From assembly GCA_023387335.1 (NCBI GenBank), contig JAEWIF010000017.1:38108-102107 (forward strand): 64,000 nucleotides of DNA, in the 5' to 3' direction. The notes under the pieces were generated by a model. The model was not told the origin of the DNA. It ran no database searches and saw only the letters and a list, made by a program, of their open reading frames with translations. A program made the position numbers and the translations under genes. Shown here piece after piece: positions 51,831-59,442 of the stretch. The DNA is from Pseudomonadota bacterium (lineage in GTDB: Bacteria > Pseudomonadota > Gammaproteobacteria > Burkholderiales > Burkholderiaceae_C). How positions within the stretch are numbered: the first letter of the stretch is position 1; every line of letters starts with the position of its first letter.

Positions 51831-52864
51831 TGGCCCTCGCCTGCCGTTTCCTGCGGCGCCTGGTCCGCCTCCACCACGTCGTCGCCGTACTCGGTGTCGA
51901 AACCCTCGGCCTCGAGCCCCTGCTCCTGCAGGTAGCGCACCATCACCGGCACGCTGCCGTGCGTGACGATCACGCGCTGCGCGCCCGTCGCGCCGATGGC
52001 GCCCAGCAGGCCGGGCCAGTCGGCATGGTCGGAGAGCACGAAGCCGCGGTCGTAGCCGCCGCGGCGGCGCGCGCCGCGCAGCTGCATCCATCCGCTGGCG
52101 AAGGCGGTGCTGGTGTCGCCGAAGCGGCGCAGCCAGGTGCTGGCCACCGCGCTGGGCGGGCACAGCACGAGCGCGCGGCGCAGCTCGGCCTTGTCGCCGA
52201 TCTCCGTGACCATGCGCGTGTCGGGCAACGGCACGCCGGCGGCGCGATAGGCGTCGTTGAGCGGACGCACCGCGCCGTGCACGACGATCGGCCCGATGGT
52301 CGGATCGACCCCGCTCAGGATGCGCTGCGCCTTGCCGAAGCTGTAGCAGGCCAGCACGCTCGCGCGCCCGGCGAGCACGTTGCGCGACCACCAGTCGTTG
52401 ACCTGCGCGAACAGCTGCTCGTCCGGGCTCCAGCGGTAGATCGGCATTCCGAAGGTCGATTCGGTGATGAAGACGTCGCAGCGCACCGGCTCGAAAGGAT
52501 CGCAGGTGCGGTCCGGCGCCACCTTGTAGTCGCCGCTCGCCACCCAGACCCGTCCGCCGTGCTCCAGCCGCACCTGGGCGGAGCCGAGCACGTGGCCGGC
52601 GGGATGCAGCGACAGTCGAACGCCGTTGTGTTCGATCGCCTCGCCGTAGCGCAGGGTCTGCAGGTCGATCTCGCCCAGCCGCGCCCGCAGCACGCCTTCG
52701 GCCGGCGCGGCGGCCAGGTAGTGGCCGTTGCCCATGCGCGCATGGTCGGCATGCGCGTGCGTGATCACGGCGCGTGCCACCGGCCGCCAGGGGTCGATGT
52801 AGAAGTCGCCCGGCGGGCAGTACAGGCCCTCGGGCCGCTGCACGACCAGGTCGCCCGGCTTCAC
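51827..52864 (-). CDS. Ligase-associated DNA exonuclease (metallo-beta-lactamase fold)
   Basis: 345 aa from a GTG overlapping the clsB stop (GTGA). The metal site HAHADH is at 36-41, followed by HPAGHVLGSAQ (about 85) and SGDYK, then the beta-CASP part and a C-terminal LSDHADWPGLL. It belongs to the Exo proteins encoded next to ATP-dependent DNA ligases. Processing of DNA ends before ligation is the expected role. Directly precedes the ligase gene. Confidence 0.92.
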   Translation of the reverse strand: MKPGDLVVQRPEGLYCPPGDFYIDPWRPVARAVITHAHADHARMGNGHYLAAAPAEGVLRARLGEIDLQTLRYGEAIEHNGVRLSLHPAGHVLGSAQVRLEHGGRVWVASGDYKVAPDRTCDPFEPVRCDVFITESTFGMPIYRWSPDEQLFAQVNDWWSRNVLAGRASVLACYSFGKAQRILSGVDPTIGPIVVHGAVRPLNDAYRAAGVPLPDTRMVTEIGDKAELRRALVLCPPSAVASTWLRRFGDTSTAFASGWMQLRGARRRGGYDRGFVLSDHADWPGLLGAIGATGAQRVIVTHGSVPVMVRYLQEQGLEAEGFDTEYGDDVVEADQAPQETAGEGQ

Positions 52865-54075
52865 CAGTAGGTCCTCTTGCCCTGGATGGCGAGCGCCACG
52901 CGCATCACGGCCTGCGCGATGCGCTCGAAAAAGCGCTCGCGCCACGGCCGCAGCGCGTACTGCGCCGGTTCCATCGCCGTTCCTTCGTGCGCCACCGCGT
53001 GCAGCAGCCGCGTGCGCAGCGCCTGCGCGAAGCCCTCGTCCTCGATCACCACGTTGGCCTCGCGCGCGAGCAGCAGGCTGAGCGGATCGATGTTGGACGA
53101 GCCCACGGTCGCCCAGCGGCCGTCGATCACGGCCACCTTGGCGTGCAGGAAGCTCGGCGAGTACTCGTGGATGGCCACGCCCGCGCGCAGCAGCGCGCCG
53201 TAGATCGGCCGCGCCGCGTAGTACTGCATGAAGTACTCGTAGCGCCCCTGGAGCAGCAGCACCACGCGCACGCCGCGCCGCGCCGCGTTGACCAGCGCCG
53301 CGCGCATCTTGCGGCCGGGCACGAAGTAGGCGTTGGCGATGATGACCTCGTCGCGCGCGCGGCCGATGGCGCGGCGGTAGGCACGCTCGATGTCGGAGCG
53401 GTGCCGGAAGTTGTCGCGCAGCGCCAGCGCCGCGCGGCTGCCTTGCCGAGTGTCCGGCGGCGCCTGGCGCGGCAGCGGAACGGGGCGAGAGCGCAGCGAG
53501 GTCAGGGCGCCGCTCAGCTCCGCATGCCGCAGCGATTCGAAGGTGCGCATGCGCTGCCACAGGCGCTGCATGGCGACGCGCACCTGCATCACCAGCGGGC
53601 CGGTGACCTGCACCGCGAAGTCCAGCCGCGGCGCCGACAACGGGCCGTGGTTGGGATCGTGCAGGTCGTCCAGGATGTTGATGCCGCCGCAGAAGGCCAC
53701 GCGGTCGTCGACCAGGCACAGCTTGCGGTGCAGGCGCCGCCAGCTGGCGGGGCGCAGCACGCCCAGCTGGCCGATGGGCGCGAACACGCGCCAGTCCACG
53801 CCGGCGGCCAGCATCCGCAAGCGCCAGTCCGGCGGCAGGGGCTCGCTGCCGAAGCCGTCGACCGCGACCCGCACGTGCACGCCGCGCCGCGCGGCGCGCT
53901 CCAGTGCCCACGCCACTTCGGCGCTGGCGCCGGTGAAGTCGAAGATGTAGGTCTCCAGCCAGACCTCGCTGCGGGCCGCGTCGATCGCCTCGACCAGCGC
54001 CGGGAAGTAGGCCGCGCTGCCTTCCAGCAGCCGGAGGGCGTGTCCGGCACGCAGCGGCGGGATCCGGTGCGGCAT
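52861..54075 (-). CDS. clsB: Cardiolipin synthase ClsB (phospholipase D family)
   Basis: 404 aa. Two HKD motifs: HRKLCLVDD (from His116) with GGINILDD, and LHAKVAVIDG with GSSNIDP near residue 300. The N-terminal WLETYIFDFTGASAEV is typical of ClsB, which makes cardiolipin at the inner membrane. It follows the EEP nuclease gene by 15 bp, the usual nudB-EEP-clsB order in Burkholderiales. Confidence 0.92.
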   Translation of the reverse strand: MPHRIPPLRAGHALRLLEGSAAYFPALVEAIDAARSEVWLETYIFDFTGASAEVAWALERAARRGVHVRVAVDGFGSEPLPPDWRLRMLAAGVDWRVFAPIGQLGVLRPASWRRLHRKLCLVDDRVAFCGGINILDDLHDPNHGPLSAPRLDFAVQVTGPLVMQVRVAMQRLWQRMRTFESLRHAELSGALTSLRSRPVPLPRQAPPDTRQGSRAALALRDNFRHRSDIERAYRRAIGRARDEVIIANAYFVPGRKMRAALVNAARRGVRVVLLLQGRYEYFMQYYAARPIYGALLRAGVAIHEYSPSFLHAKVAVIDGRWATVGSSNIDPLSLLLAREANVVIEDEGFAQALRTRLLHAVAHEGTAMEPAQYALRPWRERFFERIAQAVMRVALAIQGKRTYW

Positions 54076-54090
54076 CGCGGCGGCCCTCCC

Positions 54091-54819
54091 CTACATCCTG
54101 AAGGACGCGATCAACGGCAGGTGATCGGACATCTGGCCCCAGACCCGGCCGCGCGGGATCTCCACGCCCACCGGCCGCAGGCCGCGCGAATAGACGTAGT
54201 CCAGCTGCGTAAGCGGCAGGCGCGAGGGATAGGTGCGCGCCTTCTCCTCGACGAAGTCGCGCAGACCGAACTGCGCCATCACCGGACGCAGCTTGCCGCC
54301 CCAGTCGTTGAGGTCGCCGGCGACCACCAGCGGCGCGCGGCGCGGGATCTCGCGTTCGAGGAAGCGCCCGAGCTGCTCCACCTGGCGCACCCGGCTCGCG
54401 GCGATCAGGCCCAGGTGCAGCACGACCACGTGCACCTCGTGACGGGCGACGCGCACCGTGACGTGCAGGAGGCCGCGCTGCTCGAAGCGGTGGTCGGACA
54501 TGTCCTCGTGCCCGTGCGACACCACCGGCCAGCGCGACAGCAGCGCATTGCCGTGCTCGCCGTGGCGCGTGGTCGCGTTGGTCTGGTAGACGGCGGCATA
54601 GCCCTCCGGGCACAGGAACTCGGCCTGCGGCAGCTCCGGCCAGCGGGTGAAGTAGCGCTCCTCGCGGCGGTGGAGCTTGCGCACTTCCTGCAGGCACACG
54701 ATGTCGGCATCCAGCTGCTCGACCGCATGGCCGAGGTTGTGGATCTCCAGCCGCCGCGTCGGCCCGAATCCCTGAACGCCCTTGTGAATGTTGTACGTGG
54801 CGACGCGCAGCAACGTCAT
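54091..54819 (-). CDS. Endonuclease/exonuclease/phosphatase family protein
   Basis: 242 aa from the ATG at MTLLRVATYNIHKGVQG, which overlaps the nudB stop (ATGA). EEP-fold motifs are visible: TYNIHKG, CLQEVRK (metal-binding Glu), VVAGDLNDW (catalytic Asp/Asn) and MSDHLPLIA (catalytic His). Family members cut nucleic acids or phosphodiesters or hydrolyse phospholipids; being beside clsB it may act on lipids. Start chosen for the overlap and motif position. Confidence 0.9.
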   Translation of the reverse strand: MTLLRVATYNIHKGVQGFGPTRRLEIHNLGHAVEQLDADIVCLQEVRKLHRREERYFTRWPELPQAEFLCPEGYAAVYQTNATTRHGEHGNALLSRWPVVSHGHEDMSDHRFEQRGLLHVTVRVARHEVHVVVLHLGLIAASRVRQVEQLGRFLEREIPRRAPLVVAGDLNDWGGKLRPVMAQFGLRDFVEEKARTYPSRLPLTQLDYVYSRGLRPVGVEIPRGRVWGQMSDHLPLIASFRM

Positions 54820-55274
54820 TGATTGAATTGTGGCAGCAGCAGGATCGCCTCGGCGTTGCTGGGCGAGAAACAGCGGTCGGCCGCTTCCTTCCAGGGCAGC
54901 CACATGAATCCAGTGTGCTCGCGCGGGTTGAGCCGCACTTCGGTGCCGGCGGGCACGCGCAGGCCGAACACGTGCTCGGTGTTGTGCGTCACGCCCCCGG
55001 CGTACCGATGCCGCCAGCGCGGATAGATCTCGTAGACGTTCTCCAGGCCCCAGTCGAGGAGCACGCCGGCGCGGGCGTCGATGCCCGTTTCCTCGAAGAC
55101 TTCGCGGATCGCGGTCTCCTCGAACGGTTCGTCCTCGCGGTCCTTGGAACCCGTCACCGACTGCCAGAAGTCGGGCGCGTCGGCCCTGTTGATGAGCAGG
55201 ACGCCGAGGTCCGGCGTGTGGATCACGACCAGGACGGATTGGGGGATCTTGAACGGGCGTGGTTCAGATTCCAC
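54816..55274 (-). CDS. nudB: Dihydroneopterin triphosphate diphosphatase
   Basis: 152 aa from a GTG (VESEPRPFKIPQSVLVVIH), matching the usual length; a longer in-frame start is unlikely. DFWQSVTGS and the Nudix box EETAIREVFEETGID are intact. It removes pyrophosphate from dihydroneopterin triphosphate, the second step of folate synthesis. Its start overlaps the last 11 bp of ccdB, so in this strain it is coupled to a toxin gene and no longer to aspS, its common upstream neighbour. Confidence 0.93.
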   Translation of the reverse strand: MESEPRPFKIPQSVLVVIHTPDLGVLLINRADAPDFWQSVTGSKDREDEPFEETAIREVFEETGIDARAGVLLDWGLENVYEIYPRWRHRYAGGVTHNTEHVFGLRVPAGTEVRLNPREHTGFMWLPWKEAADRCFSPSNAEAILLLPQFNQ

Positions 55275-55581
55275 TGATGACAGCGTCCATCGCGGAGCGG
55301 ACGTCACCGGCACGATGGCCGATCGAGGCCACCGGGTTCCTGAGCAATCGGGCGGGAACGGCGGCGGCGAGATGGGCCATCAGCGACAAAGATTCGCCCT
55401 CGATGTCGACGAGGGGACAAAGGCTGATCGGCAGATGGCCTTCGTTCGTACCTACGCGCGACAGCGGCATCACAAGCCGCGTCGGCAACTGGTCGATCAA
55501 CCCGCTCTGCACATCGACCACGAAAGGCACCGTGTCACGACTGCCCGGGTGCGGATTGACGAACACGTCGTACTGGGCCAC
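55264..55581 (-). CDS. ccdB: CcdB-family toxin
   Basis: 105 aa from a GTG two bases after the antitoxin stop. The CcdB pattern is clear: QYDVFVNPHPGSRDTVPFVVDVQS, LPTRLVMPLSR and a C-terminal LRNPVASIGHRAGDVRSAMD. The last residue group in E. coli CcdB that poisons gyrase is W-G-I; here the end reads SGI, so the Trp is missing while Gly-Ile is kept. It therefore may or may not hit gyrase. Overlaps the nudB start by 11 bp. Confidence 0.9.
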   Translation of the reverse strand: MAQYDVFVNPHPGSRDTVPFVVDVQSGLIDQLPTRLVMPLSRVGTNEGHLPISLCPLVDIEGESLSLMAHLAAAVPARLLRNPVASIGHRAGDVRSAMDAVISGI

Positions 55582-55582
55582 G

Positions 55583-55861
55583 TCAGCCCTTCTGCCAGGG
55601 AACGAGTCCGTCGGACCAGATGCCGTTCTTCTCGAAGTCCTCGTTCTGCGCGCGGATCCAATCGCGGTACGTGTCATTGAACTCCTTGCGCCGCTGGGCC
55701 AGAGTCTTTCGCTCGGCAGCCGCCTTGAGCGTCTGGAACTCGTCGTAGGCCAGCAGCACGGTATCGGGCCGGCCATCCTTTTCCACGATCACGGGTTCGA
55801 TCTTGGCCTGGCTGCAGAGGTAGCCGAACCGATTTTTGGCTTCCGTGGCGGTGACTTGCAT
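55583..55861 (-). CDS. Antitoxin of the CcdB toxin, Phd/YefM-like N-terminus with CcdA-like tail
   Basis: 92 aa from the ATG with AGGAG seven bases upstream. The first 50 residues (MQVTATEAKNRFGYLCSQA, PVIVEKDGRPDTVLLAYDEF) are those of a Phd/YefM antitoxin, the DNA-binding part. The last 30 (TYRDWIRAQNEDFEKNG, then WSDGLVPW) resemble the toxin-binding tail of CcdA-type antitoxins. Together with the CcdB toxin one base downstream it makes a type II toxin-antitoxin pair with a mixed antitoxin. The match to both families is from memory. Confidence 0.82.
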   Translation of the reverse strand: MQVTATEAKNRFGYLCSQAKIEPVIVEKDGRPDTVLLAYDEFQTLKAAAERKTLAQRRKEFNDTYRDWIRAQNEDFEKNGIWSDGLVPWQKG

Positions 55862-55883
55862 ATCGATACTCCTGTTGGCCATT

Positions 55884-56368
55884 TTAGCCATTCCTCCCGG
55901 GACCGCAAGGCACGTCAATGGTCGGTAAATCCGCGAGTACTCGCAATGCATCAGCGCGGCATTGCTGCACGGTCCCGTAAATACCGGTCCGCGCCAGTGA
56001 CAACTCGTCTTCTAAGACATCCAACCGGCAGCAGATGTCTTCGTCCAAGCCCGCCTCTCGGGCGATCTGAGTCGCACGTCGCAGGGCGACTTGCAGGCCA
56101 TCCTCCGACTCTGGCAAGGACTCGCGCAGGAGACCCACCAACCAACTGCCGGCCAGTTGCCTATCCCTCTCGCCACCCACCGCAGAAAGCGCGTCGATCA
56201 TGGCGTGAGGTCCCCTGCTCCAGGAAACCTCGATGACTTCCATCGGCGGGAAACCATCGCTGCGACAACGGAATCGGCCCACCCAGACGCATGCTCCGGG
56301 AGAAGCAGTCCAACCTGGAGACCGAGGCGGTAGTACTCCGCGATGGTGCCGAGCGTGTGATGTGCCAT
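55884..56368 (-). pseudogene. Frameshifted gene of unrecognised small family, upstream of the toxin-antitoxin pair
   Basis: Two frames join to one plausible protein of about 160 aa. The first part starts at 56368 (MAHHTLGTIAEYYRLGLQVG) and stays open until a TGA at 56198; the second frame carries PPMEVIEVSWSRGP onward to 55884. The switch falls in a short C-run (near 56245), where one missing C would restore V-S-P-P-M-E-V. No slippery heptamer fits. So it is either a real one-base deletion or a sequencing error. The intact form looks like a small cytoplasmic acidic protein; its stop is 22 bp before the antitoxin start. Function unknown. Confidence 0.6.
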
Positions 56369-56453
56369 TGCGGGAGGTTAGAAGCATCTTGACGATGCCT
56401 GCAATGGACTGAGGGACTGCGCGTGCACTCGAGGACGAGCTCCGCGCAAAGAA

Positions 56454-56473
56454 AAGGCGGCCCAAGCCGCCTT
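56454..56473 (-). terminator. Intrinsic terminator of aspS
   Basis: On the minus strand AAGGCGGC-TTGG-GCCGCCTT followed by TTCTTT. Lies about 35 bp after the aspS stop and separates aspS from the genes to the left. Confidence 0.82.
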
Positions 56474-56474
56474 C

Positions 56475-56502
56475 CTGGATTCCCGCCTTCGCGGGAATGA
56501 CG
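56475..56502. repeat. REP-like element between aspS and its terminator
   Basis: CTGGATTCCCGCCTTCGCGG... ending AATGACG, a hairpin sequence nearly identical to the elements at 42859-42946. Confidence 0.8.
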
Positions 56503-56507
56503 CAGCG

Positions 56508-58316
56508 TTATTGCGCCGGCGTCGGATTGCGCAGCCGGATGTGCAGCTCGCGCAGCTGCTTCTCGTCCACCGGGCCCGGGGCCTGCGTCAGCAGGTCCTG
56601 GGCGCGCTGGGTCTTGGGGAAGGCGATGACGTCGCGCAGGCTCTCGGCGCCGGTCATCAGCATGACGAAGCGGTCCAGGCCGATGGCGATGCCGCCGTGC
56701 GGCGGGGCGCCGTACTGCAGCGCGTCCAAGAGGAAGCCGAACTTGGCCTTGGCTTCCTCCGGTCCGATCTTCAGCGCGCGGAACACCTTGCTCTGCACGT
56801 CCTCGCGGTGGATACGGACCGAGCCGCCGCCCAGCTCGATGCCGTTGAGCACCGCGTCGTAGGCCTTGGCCAGGCAGCGGCCGGGGTCGGTCACCAACCA
56901 GTCCTCGTGGCCGTCCTTGGGCGAGGTGAACGGGTGGTGCACGGCGTTCCAGCGCTGGGCGTCGTCGTCGTACTCGAACATCGGGAAGTCCACCACCCAC
57001 AGCGGACGCCATTCGCCTTCGATCAGGCCGTTCTTGCGGCCCAGTTCGCTGTGGCCGATCTTCACGCGCAGCGCGCCGATGGCGTCGTTGACGACCTTGG
57101 CCTTGTCCGCGCCGAAGAAGACCAGGTCGCCGTCCTTCGCGCCGGTGCGCTCCAGGATCGACTTGATCGCGTTGTCATGGATGTTCTTCACGATCGGCGA
57201 CTGCAGGCCGTCGCGGCCCTTGGCCAGCTCGTTGACCTTGATGTAGGCCAGGCCCTTGGCGCCGTAGATCTTGACGAACTCGGTGTACGCATCGATCTCG
57301 CTGCGCGGCATCTCGCCGCCGCCCGGCACGCGCAGGCCCACCACGCGGCCGTCTTCCTGGTTGGCCGGACCGGAGAACACCTTGAAGTCGACGTCCTTCA
57401 TGACGTCGGTGAGTTCGGTGAACTCCAGCTTGACGCGCAGGTCGGGCTTGTCGGAGCCGTACAGGCGCATCGCGTCCTCGTGCTTCATCACGGGGAACGC
57501 TCCGATGTCGATGCCCAGCACGTTCTGGAAGGTGCTGCGGATCATCCCTTCGAACATGGTGCGGATCTCCTCCTCCTTCATGAAGGAGGTCTCCACGTCG
57601 ATCTGGGTGAACTCGGGCTGGCGGTCGGCGCGCAGGTCCTCGTCGCGGAAGCACTTGGTGATCTGGTAGTAGCGGTCGAAGCCGGCCACCATCAGCAGCT
57701 GCTTGAACAGCTGGGGCGACTGCGGCAGCGCGAAGAACATGCCGTCGTGCACGCGGCTGGGCACCAGGTAGTCGCGCGCGCCCTCGGGCGTGCTCTTGGT
57801 GAGCATCGGCGTCTCGATGTCGATGAAGCCGTTGGCGTCGAGGAACTTGCGCACCTCCATCGTCACCTTGTAGCGCAGCATCAGGTTCTTCTGCATGTAC
57901 GGGCGGCGCAGGTCCAGCACGCGGTGCAGCAGGCGGGTGGTCTCCGACAGGTTCTCGTCGTCCAGCTGGAACGGCGGCGTGACGGAGGGGTTGAGGACCT
58001 TGAGCTCGTGGCACAGCACCTCGATCTTGCCGCTGCGCAGCTGGTCGTTGGTGGTGCCACCCGGGCGGCCGCGCACCAGGCCCGTGACCTGGATGCAGAA
58101 CTCGTTGCGCAGGCCCTCGGCGGTCTTGAACATGTCCGGCCGGTCGGGGTCGCAGACCACCTGCACGTAGCCCTCGCGGTCGCGCAGGTCCACGAAGATC
58201 ACGCCGCCGTGGTCGCGCCTGCGATTGACCCAGCCGGTCAGCGTGACGGTCTGGCCGAGCAGCGTCTCGTCGACGAGGCCGCTGTAGGTGGTGCGCATTT
58301 GCTGCTGTAAGGACAT
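56508..58316 (-). CDS. aspS: Aspartate--tRNA ligase
   Basis: 602 aa from the ATG at MSLQQQMRTTYSGL, with GGAAGG eight bases upstream. OB-fold anticodon-binding domain first (TLTGWVNRRRDHGGVIFVDLRD), then class II motifs FIDIETPMLTKSTPEGARDYLV, RYYQITKCFRDEDLRADRQPEFTQID and the C-terminal GIAIGLDRFVMLM. Like most betaproteobacterial AspRS it may also charge tRNA-Asn; gatCAB genes are not in the window. Part of the fmdB-DUF502-aspS unit. Confidence 0.97.
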   Translation of the reverse strand: MSLQQQMRTTYSGLVDETLLGQTVTLTGWVNRRRDHGGVIFVDLRDREGYVQVVCDPDRPDMFKTAEGLRNEFCIQVTGLVRGRPGGTTNDQLRSGKIEVLCHELKVLNPSVTPPFQLDDENLSETTRLLHRVLDLRRPYMQKNLMLRYKVTMEVRKFLDANGFIDIETPMLTKSTPEGARDYLVPSRVHDGMFFALPQSPQLFKQLLMVAGFDRYYQITKCFRDEDLRADRQPEFTQIDVETSFMKEEEIRTMFEGMIRSTFQNVLGIDIGAFPVMKHEDAMRLYGSDKPDLRVKLEFTELTDVMKDVDFKVFSGPANQEDGRVVGLRVPGGGEMPRSEIDAYTEFVKIYGAKGLAYIKVNELAKGRDGLQSPIVKNIHDNAIKSILERTGAKDGDLVFFGADKAKVVNDAIGALRVKIGHSELGRKNGLIEGEWRPLWVVDFPMFEYDDDAQRWNAVHHPFTSPKDGHEDWLVTDPGRCLAKAYDAVLNGIELGGGSVRIHREDVQSKVFRALKIGPEEAKAKFGFLLDALQYGAPPHGGIAIGLDRFVMLMTGAESLRDVIAFPKTQRAQDLLTQAPGPVDEKQLRELHIRLRNPTPAQ

Positions 58317-58362
58317 GGAGAGAACCTTCCGGAAGGGGACGCGACGCGCTCGGTTGGCGCGT

Positions 58363-58980
58363 TCAGCGGGCGTTGACGGCGGGCGCGCTCGGCACCACGA
58401 CACCCATGGAGATGACGTAGCGCAGCGCCTCGTCGACGCTCATCTTGAGTTCGATGCAGTCGCTGCGGCGAAGCATCACGAAATAGCCGCCCGTGGGGTT
58501 GGGCGTGGTGGGCACGTAGACGCTGACGAAGTCCTCGGGCAGGTGGGTGGCCACGTCGCCGCCCGGCGCGCCGGTGACGAAGGCGATGGTCCACACGCCC
58601 TGGCGGGGCCATTCGATCAGCACCGCGGTGCGGAAAGCGTTGCCCGAGGGCGAGAACAGCGTGTCCGAGACCTGCTTGACGCTGGAATAGATCGAGCGCA
58701 CCACCGGGATGCGGTGCAGGATCGCGTCGCCCCAGCTCACCAGCTTGCGGCCGACGAAGTTGCTGGTGACGGCGCCCACCAGCAGCAGGATGCCCAGGGC
58801 GAGCAGCACGCCCAGGCCCGGGATGCGGTAGCCCAGCAGCCGGTCGGGCTGCCACGCCAGCGGCAGGATCAGGAGGGTCTGGTCGAGCGTGCCGACGATC
58901 CACTGCAGCACCCAGAGGGTGATGCCCAGCGGAGCGAGCACGAGGAGGCCGGCAAACAGCCAACGGCGGAGAGCGGCCAT
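58363..58980 (-). CDS. DUF502 membrane protein
   Basis: 205 aa from the ATG (a GTG one codon earlier is possible). Two N-terminal membrane helices (about 7-30 and 55-78) precede the DUF502 core: PVVRSIYSSVKQVSDTLFS and PTTPNPTGGYFVMLRRSD. Function unknown; the family is widely encoded between fmdB and aspS, as here. Starts 19 bp after fmdB. Confidence 0.9.
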   Translation of the reverse strand: MAALRRWLFAGLLVLAPLGITLWVLQWIVGTLDQTLLILPLAWQPDRLLGYRIPGLGVLLALGILLLVGAVTSNFVGRKLVSWGDAILHRIPVVRSIYSSVKQVSDTLFSPSGNAFRTAVLIEWPRQGVWTIAFVTGAPGGDVATHLPEDFVSVYVPTTPNPTGGYFVMLRRSDCIELKMSVDEALRYVISMGVVVPSAPAVNAR

Positions 58981-58999
58981 CACGTTGCGCAGCTCGCCT

Positions 59000-59344
59000 T
59001 CAGTGGCAGGCGCAGCCGCCGCACCCGCCGGCCGAAGCGGACGGCGTGTCGGACTTGGTGGAGGAGGAGCCGCCCTCGGTGGGCTTGGAATCGGAGGACG
59101 GCTTGGCGTCGCCCGAGCTCTCGGCCGGCTTGGAGGTGGACGACGAAGCGCCGCCGCTGTTGCCGCCGCGGAAGTCGGTGACGTACCAGCCGGAGCCCTT
59201 GAGCTGGAAGCCGGCGGCCGTGATCTGCTTGGAGAACGCCGGCGCGCCGCAGGCGGGGCAGTCGGTCAGGGGCGCATCCGACACTTTTTGCAGGACGTCC
59301 TTGGCATGGCCACAGGAGCCGCATTTGTAGGCGTAGATGGGCAT
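59000..59344 (-). CDS. FmdB-family zinc-ribbon protein
   Basis: 114 aa from the ATG at MPIYAYKCGSCGHAKD. Two CxxC pairs (CGSC and CPAC) bind one zinc; the rest is a Ser/Gly/Lys-rich, likely disordered linker ending in a Cys/Gly cluster GGCGGCACH. Thought to be a small regulatory or scaffolding protein. First gene of the fmdB-DUF502-aspS unit. Confidence 0.9.
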   Translation of the reverse strand: MPIYAYKCGSCGHAKDVLQKVSDAPLTDCPACGAPAFSKQITAAGFQLKGSGWYVTDFRGGNSGGASSSTSKPAESSGDAKPSSDSKPTEGGSSSTKSDTPSASAGGCGGCACH

Positions 59345-59442
59345 GGCTGTAAGGAAGTGATGCGAGGTGGCAAAGCCCTCAATTATAGGCGGCGGGGCGG
59401 AGTTCAACCCCGCCGCGGCCGCCCTGCCCCCACGCGCGCCGG

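Noticed and set aside
56236..56260. Programmed ribosomal frameshift in the broken gene upstream of the antitoxin
   Set aside because: The zero-frame codons at the switch (GTT TCC) do not form an X-XXY-YYZ heptamer and no downstream pseudoknot is evident; a deletion or read error is simpler.
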